From Pyrus communis (lineage: Eukaryota; Streptophyta; Magnoliopsida; Rosales; Rosaceae), in assembly GCF_963583255.1 (NCBI RefSeq), contig NC_084806.1:23664317-23728316 (forward strand): a stretch of DNA of 64,000 nt, given 5' to 3'. The notes beneath the pieces are model-generated. The model saw only the letters and a program-made list of their open reading frames with translations. It was not told where the DNA came from and did not search any database. The stretch's first letter is position 1, and each line of letters begins with the position of its first letter. The translations under genes were made by a program, and so were the position numbers. Below, piece by piece: positions 1 through 10,292 of the stretch.

Positions 1-2494
1 TTTAGAGTCTTTAAATCTGTTTGCTTTTACTTTAAATTCGTCAAAACCAATTCCCCTTTTAATATTTCGTGTTTACTTAGTTAGAACCTTTTGAATTTAT
101 TTCTTTTAGTGTTTTGAGTCAAAGTCACTCTTACTTTCTGTTTTGAGTCTTGCTAGTTTGTTTTGAGTCATTAGAGTCTAGTTTTCTATTTTAGAGTCTA
201 TTTTAGTGTTTTAGAGTTTAAATTGAGAGATTAGCATTGACACACCCCAATTGAGATCAGGGCATGCTGGCCGTCACGTGGAAGTGACGTAACCATGTGC
301 ACAGTGCGGAAGCTAATAAAATAATAATAGAAGTAGTAATACGAATAAATAAAAACTGGTTTACATAAAGCAATAACAAATGCAAGTGTAAGTGTGACGC
401 TAAGTTCAGAGCATAAAGCCTAAAGCAGTCCGGGAGAAATATGACGCAACAAAAGTACACCCGAAGGTGGTCCTACGCTGGTGATCGTCTGTCAGATATG
501 CCAGGAAAATCCTCAGGGAAACCACTAAACGTGCTAGCCAACTAGAACCTGGAGGGGCGCAAAACAAAAGCGTGAGTGGGCAAAAACAAGGTTTTTCGAA
601 AACCATTTATTAAATACATTCTAACCCCTCGCCGTAAAACCTGTATACTTCCCAGAAATAGATATGTAGATACATATACCAATGCTCAAGAATATGCTAT
701 GCCAAAACCTCAAAAAGAAATGCAAGTGCTCAGGTAATAACAGATCAATATCATATAAACTGTCAGCCGGAGTCACCTAACGTGACCTGCACGGCTGAAT
801 CTAGAGCTCAAGTCTCAATCTCAGTAACTAGATCTGCACACGAGTCGGAACCACCTAAAGTGGTCAGTACGACAGGCCTGGGTGTAATATATATATATAC
901 GCTCGTGTGCTACGATCACGTGAAGGCTGGGCAAATAGTCGCGGGTCACCTACGAGTCGGAACCACCTAAAGTGGTCTGTACGACAGGACTGTGCACCTA
1001 ACTTGGATCCAAGCTGAGCGTGTGGTGCGGGAGGTGAACATCACGTGAAAGACTGTGCCCAACTCTGGGCGGGAGCACTAACACCGTGGGTGCAGGTTAT
1101 GAGCTCTCTATGCATCTCACATCACTACTGAACGTAAACATAAATTACACTTACCTGGCGCTTACCTGTGCGTCCACAGCACCAATACATATACATATAT
1201 AAAAGCAACTAACCATGCATAACAAACGGCAATATAATATATGGCATAAAACTAATAAACGTTTAAATCAATTTCTGGGAAAATATAAGTATATAGGTAT
1301 ATACGGAAAACCAAAAGCCCACTCACTGGTATGTGGAAGGGTCGTAACCCCCCTGCCTCGAGTGACCACGCTCGTCCTCGGGATAGGATTCACCTATATG
1401 CGAAACAACTATAAAAACGTTAATTTTAAAACACATAACGAACCTTTAGAAATAACTTCTCATACAATGCTCAAATGGGGTGCATGAATACATCAACGTG
1501 ATCTACTCAACCTCAGGAACATCCCCATATTTTTAAAATAATTTTTCACCGTCGCACGCGCCCCCTCGCGCCGGCCAAGGCACGGCCACATGCGCAGGCC
1601 ACGCGCAGGCACGTGCCTGGCACGCTGACGGCGTCAGTTGACGCCGTCAGGAATATTCCGTTATCCCTAACGGTAACCGTCAACGGCGTTAGGAATATTC
1701 CGTCGTCTTCTCCGGCGAGGCTCCGGCACCGGCGACGGCGCCGGAAAATCAGGAAATTTTCAAATCGTGATATCTTCTTCGTTTTTCAACCAAATTTCAC
1801 AAAATTGGTACCAAAATGAAGCTTACAACGAGAGGAACAAAATCATACTACTTTCAAGTGCTAAAATCCACAAAATCTCACCTAGAAAATCACCCCAACT
1901 CCGGCCAACCTCGACACTCGTGATCCCAACGTCCAAAACCTTCAAATGAACCACCCCGAGTCTCCTAAGGACCTCACCAAGCTTCCTACAAGCTTGAAAT
2001 TCCCAAAACCATGAGAAATTACGTGTGCATGAACATTACCCAAAATCGGGTATCCCGAGTTCGACGTGAAAACGAAGGTATTCTTACCTGAAATGGGTAT
2101 GGTTGGACTCCTACGAGCCTCACGAGCATGGTTATGTACTTTGTTTCTTCGATCTGTGAGGATTTGATGTGTTTGTGTGTGTGTCCGTACGTTTGGATGG
2201 GAAATGGGAAGGAAAGGGAGCTCGAGACAGGGTGCAGGGATAGGGGAAAGGGTGTGGGGTGTAGGTTAGTGTGTGTGTGGCCCAAAACATGCCAACAAAA
2301 ACCCAAAAACAACCACAAACGTAAAGAGATCACACTAGGGGCAAAATCGTCTTTTCACGCGTACGTTTTTAAAATTTTCGGAACGGGCTGTTACAAGCAT
2401 CCTTCCTAATCCCCGGCCTAGAATGATCCTTACTTTCACATACTACAACTATCAAAACGAGGGTTTAATTTGTGTGTTAATTTATATCACATCA
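1..2494 (+). mobile_element. Athila-type Ty3 LTR, 3' portion, split by a solo LTR
   Basis: The start resembles the interior of the other Athila-type LTRs here (repeated short 'gagtct/gagtca' motifs; compare 16690-17086 and 39880-40256). After the insert at 238-2395 it resumes with the conserved block around 'taatccccggcctagaatgatcc' and ends in CACATCA at 2494. No primer-binding site follows, so this is a 3' LTR or a solo LTR whose start lies left of the window. Confidence 0.75.
238..2395 (-). mobile_element. Solo LTR, chromovirus-like (Tekay/Del type) Ty3 element
   Basis: The element runs from TGACACACCCC to GGGCTGTTACA and is flanked by the direct repeat AGCAT at 233-237 and 2396-2400, a 5-bp target-site duplication. 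Read on the - strand it starts TGTAACAGCCCG and ends GGGGTGTGTCA, which I associate with Tekay/Del chromovirus LTRs. It has no internal domain, primer site or coding region, so it is a solo LTR left by LTR-LTR recombination. A diverged relative lies at 31524-33973. The boundaries are firm; the lineage is inferred. Confidence 0.8.
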
Positions 2495-2606
2495 ATAAGC
2501 TAAACACTAACACAAAAGAGGGTAAAATGCAAATAGTTGAACTCAAAAATATCACAAAGGGACTAGGAATGGATGGTATAAATGTATGAACTATATGAGT
2601 TATCAG
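2495..2606. other. Short stretch without recognised feature
   Basis: AT-rich sequence between an LTR end and the next LTR fragment. I see no primer-binding site, ORF or repeat here. Confidence 0.4.
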
Positions 2607-2735
2607 ACAGCATATAGTTTGGACGTTTTTGGTGTTTAAATGGTGCTAGATATGTCCTAAAATCTGGAGAAATTAAAGTTGAGGCTTGGAAGATAAGGAA
2701 TTACACAAGAAAAAGGACTCCTAGTTGGAGAGGAA

Positions 2736-2803
2736 CATTATCTTATCTTATCTTCTCTTATCCTATCTTATCCTATCTTATCCAACCTTATCTTATCTTA
2801 TCT
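2736..2803. repeat. (ATCTT)n-like microsatellite
   Basis: Repeats of cttat/cctat units ('atcttatcttatcttctcttatcctatc' type) inside the LTR. Shorter runs sit at the equivalent place in the LTR at about 38739-38770. Confidence 0.8.
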
Positions 2804-3333
2804 CCAGCTGCAAGGAGGAATCTTAATCACATTTCAACACTCTCTACCTGATTCTTAGAGTCCTAAAATAATTCAAAAGGCCAAAACCTTTTCCTCCTTG
2901 GATTCAACCATTCCCTCCCTATATATATCAAATTTCTGCATGTTTTAGAGTGTGCCATGCCTACCATTCATCCATTGAAGTTGCTTGAATTTTTAGAGTT
3001 CTTTCTATCTTTGTTTTAAGTTTCAATGTTTATTTTAGATTGCTTTTCAGTTATGATGAACATGTGTAACTAAATTTCTTTTTAGATAGAGGTGAATTCG
3101 AAGCCATGATCAAATGTTCTATATAAATTGATTACATCCAATTATTGTTTCATTAAAACATAAATGCGATTTACTTATCTGCTTTATAGAGAACTTATTC
3201 TTGTATGTTTATTAAGGGTGCACACTTAGTTTGCATGCAGGGATTTGATGCTAGAATATAAGGGAATTTCACCTAAACGTTATGAACTTATATTTGTAAG
3301 TAGTAAAAGTCACTAGTCATGATTGAGTTAAGT

Positions 3334-3655
3334 AAATTCTTGGTAGGAGTATCATGCTTTTCATAGTTACGAATGCTTTGTCAATGCTTATGATTTTCAC
3401 AAAACTTAATGATCTTTGAGATGTATCTCTATCATGCTCTTCATAGTTAGGGAGCTTGAGAAGAATAATTTGGTTACGTCGCTGAGTCCAATTTAAATTC
3501 TTGGTAGGAGTATCATGCTTTTCATAGTTACGAATGCTTTGTCAATGCTTATGATTTTCACAGAACTTAATGATCTTTGAGATGCATCTCTATCATGCTC
3601 TTCATAGTTAGGGAACTTGAGAAGAATAATTTGGTTGCGTCGCTGAGTCCAATTT
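3334..3655. repeat. Tandem duplication, 161-bp unit, in an LTR
   Basis: The block beginning 'aaattcttggtaggagtatc' at 3334 starts again at 3495 and both copies run to 'ctgagtccaattta'. Only a few substitutions separate them. The related LTR at 34604-36070 has a single copy, so the duplication is specific to this copy. Confidence 0.85.
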
Positions 3656-4035
3656 AATGAACTTAGGAAAATCTAAGAGTTAATTAGTGTTGTTCACAAT
3701 GAATTTGGGGCATTATCATTCATGGTTTATAGGAAGAATAACTGGAAATCAATTTGTATGCATATGTTTCATGTGTGGACAAGAATCCTTTAGCTATCCT
3801 TGCATCCATATTTCATTCACAACTTAATTTACTTGCTGTACTTTACTTTCATTTTAATTAAATTCGTCCAAATCCCCCAATTATTGTTTTGTTTTTAGTT
3901 TAACTTAGTTTTCATTTTTATAAGTTTAATTTGTGTTGATTAGCATCCCTTCTAAACCCTGGAATAGAACGATCCCTACTTGCTCATACTACGATTGCAT
4001 AATTTATAGGGTATAATTTGTGTGTTAGTTTCTCA

Positions 4036-5311
4036 GTTTTGATCTTTGGGTACTCATTCTTATGGTCCTAATAGCACAATATATGTGTTTATTTGCTTAA
4101 GTTCCAATGGGTATCAAACACACGCTCGTTTGTTTTTATTGGTACTTTAGATGTGTTTTTTTGGTTAAGTTTCAATGGGTGTCAAAAGCACGCTCGTTTG
4201 TTTTTATTAATACCTAAGACAATCCAAATGCACTCCAAATAGAAAAACTAAGTTTTTTACAACCAATAAGCTTTTGATCTTGAGTGTACCGATTATTATG
4301 GTCCTAGCAGCGCATTATATGTGTTTATATGCTTAAGTTCCAAGGGGTGACGAACGCACGCTTGTTTGTTTCCACTAATGCCAAAAACGGTCTAAATGCA
4401 CTCCAAATAGAAAAACTATGTCCTTTTGACACCCAATAAGCTTTTTTATTTTGAGTACTCATTCCTATGGTCGTCCTAGTGCTTTATGCGTTTATTTTCT
4501 TAAGTTCCAATGATCTCACACACACGTTCGTTTGTTTTTATTAATGCCAAAAATAGTCCAAATGCACTGCAAATAGAAAAATTGTGTACTTTTGTCACCC
4601 AATAAGCATTTGATCTCTTGGAGTACTCATTCTTATAGTCCTAGTAGCACATTATATGTGCTTATTTTCTTAAGTTCCAACTGGTGTCGCACACATGCTC
4701 GTTTGTTTTTATTAATTATACAAACAATCCAAATGCACTCCAAATAGACACCAAGTAAGGTTTTGAGCTTTTGAGTACTCATTCTTATGATCCTAGTAGC
4801 GCAATATATGTGTTTTTTTTTTCCTTAACTTCCAAAGGGTGTCAAACGCAGGCTCGTTTGTGTCCATTTACACCGTAAACAGTAAAAATGCACTCCAAAA
4901 AGAAAAACTCTATACTTTTAACACCCAATAAGCTTTTCATCTTTTGGGTATTCATTCTTATGGTCCTAGTAGCCCATTATATGTGTGTTGTTTGCTTAGG
5001 TTCCAATGGTTTTCAAACGCACGCTCATTTGTTTTTATTAATGCTGAAAACAGTCCAAATGCACTCTAAATAGAAAAACTCTGTACTTTTGACACCCAGT
5101 ATGCATTTGACCTTTTCAGACCTCATTCTTATGTCATAGTAGTGCATTATATGTGCTTTTTTGCTTAAGTTGCTATAGGTGTCAAACACCCGCTTGTTTG
5201 TTCTTATTTATGAAGAAAATAGTCCAAATGCACTCCAAATAAAAAAACTATGTACTTTTGACACCCAATAAGCTTTTGACCTTTTGAGTACGCATTCTTA
5301 TGGTTCTAGTT
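4036..5311 (+). repeat. Satellite array, ~170-bp monomer, about eight units
   Basis: The motif 'actcattcttatggtcctagtagc' recurs near 4056, 4285, 4464, 4625, 4775, 4950, 5125 and 5290. Each unit also carries 'cttaagttccaa', 'gtcaaacgcacgctcgtttg', 'ccaaatgcactccaaatag' and 'cacccaataagcttttga'. Spacing is roughly 155-230 bp, mostly 165-176. It is non-coding. A second array of the same family is at 41628-42461. The unit length is in the range typical of plant centromeric satellites, but no location is proven. Confidence 0.9.
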
Positions 5312-5429
5312 TGATAGGAGCATATTTATGCGACTTAGTTAGCTTGTTTTCTTGCATTTATGTTGTTAGTTCCTAGTTATTTTAGTATTTTAAGCTATTT
5401 TCGTGTGTTTGTAAGACCAAAGGGCTAAA
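5312..5429 (+). mobile_element. Element A 5' LTR, first piece
   Basis: Starts TGATAGGAGCATATTTATGCG, the conserved start of Athila-type LTRs in this window (also 38418, 62865 and, inverted, 7012 and 15281). It is cut at 5429 by element B; CTAAA at 5425-5429 is one copy of B's target-site duplication. The LTR resumes at 15287. Confidence 0.9.
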
Positions 5430-7012
5430 TGATGTGATAAATAATAGCACTCAAATTAAACCCTCTTATTGACAATTGTAGTAAAGATGTAAGTAGGAAT
5501 CGTTCTAGGCCGGGGATTAGGAGAGATTTCTAATCTAATAAAAACTGACTCAAAGATACAAAACTAAGCTTAAAAACACTTCAATAAACTCAAAGACTCT
5601 TAACTAAACTTATATGACTCAAAACAAATTGAAAAGACTCAAAACAACACAAAACAATCAAATAGACTCAAACTAGACTCTAGAACTTACTTTGGACGAA
5701 AATTGAATTAGTTTTGACTCAAAACACTTAAAAACACACAATAGGACAAATTCTAACTAATTTGACACAACAAAGTAAAGGGAATTGGGGTTTTGACGAA
5801 TTTAAAGTAAAAACAAGTAACTTAAAGACTTAAACAAAGTTTGGACGAATTTGGGGAAAACTATAGGTGATAAGCTAGCTAGAGGGTCCTTCTCCACACA
5901 TGACACACTTGCATACAAATTGATTTCCAGTTGCTTTTTCAATAAACCATGAACCTCAACACCCCAGATTAACCCTGACATCACTAATTAACCCTCAGAT
6001 TTCCTTAAGTCATTGAATTGGATGGGATACGCATCGTCAACCCAAATTATTCTTCAAAAGTTCCCTACATGAAAGGCATAATAGAGATACAATCAAAGAT
6101 CATTAAGCTTTGTGAAAGCCATAAGCATTGACAAGACATTCGTAACTATGAACAACATGATACTCCTACCAGGAATTTACTTAACGTAATCGTTTATAAG
6201 CGACCTCCACTACTTGTGAATATAAGTTCATAACGATTATGTGAAACTCCCTTATATTCTAGCATCAAATTCATGCATGCAAACTAAGCGGGCCCTCTTA
6301 ATCAACATACAAGAATAAGTTATCAATCAAGCAGTTAAGTAAATTGCATTCACAATTTTATGAAATCACAATTGAAAGTAATCAATTTATATTGCAAATA
6401 TAATCATGGTTTTGAATTCTCTTCTAGCTAAAACGAGTTTAGCCTCTGATGTTCACAGTAAAACAAAGAAGGCTTAATTTAAACATTGAAAACAAAGATT
6501 GAATACACCTAGAAACGCTCCAACAATCCAATTTGAATGGCCAAAACGTCCAAGGGTCTTCTCTCCTTCTTCTTTGCTGCGGCACAAGGGTGAATGGGTG
6601 TGAAATTGGGTTGTGGTGGATGGTTGGTTGAATGGTGAAATTGGGTTGTTTTGGAACCCTTTTGTTTGGCTAGAACATAAGTGAGGTAGGATTAGGAAAC
6701 TTCTAAGCCAAGAATAGAAACTTTGGTTTCCCATTCTGAACTCTTTGTTCTTCATTTTCATTTCTTTATCTCTTTATTCATTCCTAGCCTCCTTTGGTCT
6801 TCAATTTTGTCCATCCACCTTGAATTCTTGCATATGCTATCCATTCCAAGCCCAAAATTGCTCCAAAATGCACCAAAATGCACTTTCTTGCTACGTTAGC
6901 CATTTGCACCTACAAACACACGAAAATAGCTCAAAATACTAAAATAACTATGAACTAAAAACATAAATGTAAGAAAACAAGCTAACTAAGTCGCCTAAAT
7001 ATGCTCCTATCA
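5430..7012 (-). mobile_element. Element B 3' LTR (1583 bp)
   Basis: Runs from TGATGTGATAAATAATAG to GCTCCTATCA in + coordinates. It aligns closely with 13196-15281 but lacks the segment corresponding to about 14400-14900; the junction is near 6637-6660. Confidence 0.9.
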
Positions 7013-7025
7013 AATTCCCCCACAC
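7013..7025 (-). other. Polypurine tract of element B
   Basis: On the - strand this reads GTGTGGGGGAATT directly before the 3' LTR start TGATAGGAGC, the expected position of the plus-strand primer for reverse transcription. Confidence 0.8.
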
Positions 7026-8305
7026 TTAGCTTTTGCTAGTCCTCGAGCAAAACAAATAAACAAACCAAATAAAACACAATCTAGACCTTCCAACATTTAC
7101 CTCAGGGATTTCCAATGAACATGACACATTAAAAAACACTACTCCCACATATTTTAGCTCTCTTTACACTTGAGCAAACACTTAACCATAGTTACCACTT
7201 ACTAGCTCACAATTAATTGATTAAAACAACATTTTGAATGTAGTAACATGCCTTAGAGAACTCCCTCAATTCCTCACTAGATATACTCTCTATTTTCACA
7301 CAGATTTTTTTACTACACTCCCCATACTAGGTATATGTGAGAAGATTGATGTAAACATGTAGACTAGCACTCACATATGTTATAACAAAGAAAGCATTTT
7401 CTGGAATTATTACAATGACATGTATATGATCTCATGAATGGAATGCTACTACTTAGAATGAGAACCAGGAATTCCATATGCTCATACCAATTTCAAACTC
7501 CACATATTGAACACATAACATAAAGATAGAAGTCAAGGGTTGTAATGAGGCTAAGGTATTGGCTAACAAAGAAAGGTAAAGAATAATAAAACGTTCTTAA
7601 AGCAATAGGAAGCAAAGTATGAAATTGACACTTAAACTCACTTTTGATGGCAGAAATTAACTTAACACAAGGGAAGAGTTCATACAACACTTAAGGTCAA
7701 ATTCAAACTTTCAACCAATACTTGTGAATTCATTCTCACTTATTTCTTAACTCTTTTTCTTTCTTTTCACAACTTTTCTTCTTTTTTTTTTTGTTTTTTT
7801 TTTCTTTCTTTCTTTGCCGTGCCCTTTTAAACTCTCCCACAATTGTTTTCTGCAATATGTAAGTCAAAAGGAATTCCTTCTAAGTCATGCTTCACTATCC
7901 TTTAAAAACAAGGGTATGGATAATCCTAATCTAGGCTAGGTGAGGATAATGTGGTTAACAAAGAAAATAGGCTAGATAAAGCTCAAAATGGTTAATCCTA
8001 CAATCAATATGCAAAACGTTTAGGCTTTTTGGCTTTGGTTTAACTAAACAACTTCATCTTATTGTATGTTATGCAATCAATATCATGCTTTGAATGAAAT
8101 GGGCATGAGTTCTAGTATTTGGAACTATAATGATGAAACGCATTCTAAGTAGCAACCAAGCAAAGAATAATGAAATCATGCAACAACTTTAGAAAACAAT
8201 AATCCACAGATTTATAACTCTCCAAGCAAAGTTTAGGCTCAAGTCTCTCGGGGTTGTAGCGTTAGTTTGAGTTCCTTCCTTCAAGCATGTTACAAAAAAT
8301 GATTT
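7026..8305 (-). other. Non-coding 3' region of element B
   Basis: AT-rich sequence between the polypurine tract and the Cassandra insertion. The short ORFs here (for example at 7493-7690) have low complexity and match no domain I recognise. No envelope-like ORF is visible. Confidence 0.6.
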
Positions 8306-9285
8306 TGTCACATCCCGGCCCGGGGTGGATCATTTCCCGGGCCCGCTCCACCACCGTAGCACGATATTGTCCGCTTTAGGCTTACCATTCCCTCACGGTT
8401 TTGTTTTTGGGAACTCACAAGCAACTTCCCAGTGGGTCACCCATCATGGGATTGCTCTAGCCCCCTTCTCGCTTAACTTCGAAGTTCCTACGGAACCCGA
8501 AGCCAGTGAGCTCCCAAAAGGCCTCGTGCTAGGTAGGGATGGGAATATACATTTAAGGATCATTCCCCTGGGCGATGTGGGATGTCACAATCCACCCCCC
8601 TTAGGGGCCCGACGTCATCGTCGGCACACCACGACCAGGGTTAGGCTCTGATACCAAATTGTCACATCCTGGCCCGGGGCGGATCATTTCCCGGGCCCGC
8701 TCCACCACCGTAGGATGATATTGTCCGCTTTGGGCCTCACGGTTTTGTTTTTGGGAACTCACGAGCAACTTCCCAATGGGTCACCCATCATGGGATTGCT
8801 CTAGCCCCCTTCTCGCTTAACTTCAAAGTTCCTACGAAACCCGAAGCCAGTGAGCTCCCAAAAGGCCTCGTGCTAGGTAGGGATGGGAATATACATTTAA
8901 GGATCACTCCCCTGGGCGATGTGGGATGTCACAATCCACCCCCCTTAGGGGCCCGACGTCCTCGTCGGCACACCACGACCAGGGTTAGGCTCTGATACCA
9001 ATTGTCACATCCCCGCCCAGGGGGACACTTCCCGGGCCCCGCTCCACCACCATAGCACGATATTGTTCGTTTTGGGCTTACCATTCCCACACGGTTTTGT
9101 TTTTGGGAACTCACGAGCAACTTCCCAGTGGGTCACCCATCATGGGATTGCTCTAGCCCCCTTCTCGCTTAACTTCGAAGTTTCTACGGAACCCGAAGCC
9201 AGTGAGCTCCCAAAAGGCCTCGTGTTAGGTAGGGATGGAAATATACATTTAAGGATCACTCCCCTGGGCGATGTGGGATGTCACA
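8306..9285 (-). mobile_element. Cassandra TRIM with three LTRs (LTR-int-LTR-int-LTR)
   Basis: Three LTR copies (about 8306-8589, 8661-8930, 9006-9285) alternate with two ~70-bp internal segments. On the - strand each LTR begins TGTGACATCCC and ends in its inverse. Each contains a 5S rRNA-like block ('gaagttaagcgag', 'gatgggtgacccac', 'gggaagttgctcgtgag'). The internal segments contain TGGTATCAGAGCC, the primer site for initiator tRNA-Met, and a polypurine stretch. A middle LTR is a known product of unequal recombination between two copies. The middle LTR lacks about 14 bp near 8737. The flanks share ATTT, consistent with insertion in a T-run. Confidence 0.9.
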
Positions 9286-10040
9286 ATTTTTTTTCTTTGT
9301 AATTACTTGCGAATTCGTAAACAACAACTACAATTAAGCATAAACCAAAGAGCAAATCAAACTTCCATCCATGTTTGTAACTTTCTTTAACAGTCATGCA
9401 ATTAAAAACCAAATCCTCATCATTGTGTTGTAAGGTACCCTAAGACACAAACAAACACATAAAAACAACTCTAAAACAACTCTTTTTGGGCTTTTCAAAA
9501 CTGTTTTTCAATTTTTTTTTCAAATTTTCAAATTTTCAAATTTTCTGTTCAAAACACATAAAAACACTTCAAAACACACTAAAAACACTTAAAAACAGTG
9601 AGAAACAACATTAGAAGTGATAGGTGATAAAATCCCACGAAAATCATGCAAAAACAAATTGAAGCATGTTACAAAAACTGATTTTTTTTCTTTGTAATTA
9701 CATGCGAATTCGTAAACAACAACTACAATTAAGCATAAACCAAAGAGCAAATCAAACTTCCATCCATGTTTGTAACTTTCTTTAACAGTCATGCAATTAA
9801 AAACCAAATCCTCATCATTGTGTTGGAAGGTACCCTAAGACACAAACAAACACATAAAAACAACTCTAAAACAACTCTTTTTGGGTTTTTCAATTTTTTT
9901 TTACAAATTTTCGTATTTTCTGTTCAAAACACATAAAAACACTTCAAAACACACTAAAAACACTTAAAAACAGTGAGAAACAACATTAGAAGTGATAGGT
10001 GATAAAATCCCACGAAAATCATGCAAAAACAACTTGTTTA
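9286..10040 (-). repeat. 395-bp tandem duplication in element B
   Basis: The block starting 'attttttttctttgtaatta' at 9286 recurs at 9681 and both copies run through 'aaacaacaactacaattaag', 'ccatccatgtttgtaac' and 'gtgataggtgataaaatccc'. The Cassandra above sits exactly at the head of the first copy. It is non-coding. A single diverged copy is present in the relic at about 36090-36156 plus 37865-38060. Confidence 0.85.
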
Positions 10041-10044
10041 ACAC

Positions 10045-10080
10045 CCCCCCCCCAACACTTAAACTAAACATTGTCCTCAA
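10045..10080 (-). other. G-run with conserved leader (possible internal polypurine tract)
   Basis: On the - strand a conserved 'cattgaggacaatgtttagt' leads into TTAAGTGTTGGGGGGG. The same arrangement is found at about 38084-38135. The function is unknown; a second polypurine primer site is one possibility. Confidence 0.4.
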
Positions 10081-10292
10081 TGTTTCAAACAAAGACTCAC
10101 ACATAATCAAACAAACAACACAACTAACAAACACAACTATTATGGCAAAGTAAAAGCAATAAAGAGGAGAGATTAAGAACGCAAATCTGGTTGTGGATTG
10201 TTGGATATTCCTAGGTCTTCTTTATTTGAATGCATGGGTTGCCTCCCAAGAAGCGCTTGCTTTAACGTCTTCCAGCCGGACGATACCTCCTC

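Larger units (their letters stand above)
2607..4035 (+). mobile_element. Partial Athila-type LTR, second subfamily
   Basis: It matches the LTR at about 34604-36070 along its length (shared blocks 'ctggagaaat', 'ttgaagccatgatca', 'aagaatcctttagctatcctt', 'tttaatttgtgtg'). Its 5' end is missing. It breaks off just before the usual CACATCA end, where satellite repeats begin. Confidence 0.7.

Noticed and set aside
2019..2333. 104- and 93-codon ORFs on opposite strands in the first solo LTR
   Set aside because: They overlap within an LTR and are not preserved in the related LTR at 31524-33973.
4036..5311. CRISPR-like array
   Set aside because: Units are ~170 bp tandem repeats without short direct repeats and unique spacers, in a plant genome.
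8325..8651. ORFs of about 60-140 codons in the Cassandra copies (8325-8651, 9063-9302, 17910-18323, 57841-58241, 58544-59239)
   Set aside because: They are readings of the non-coding LTR and its 5S-like domain, recur in several frames and strands, and Cassandra is known to encode no protein.
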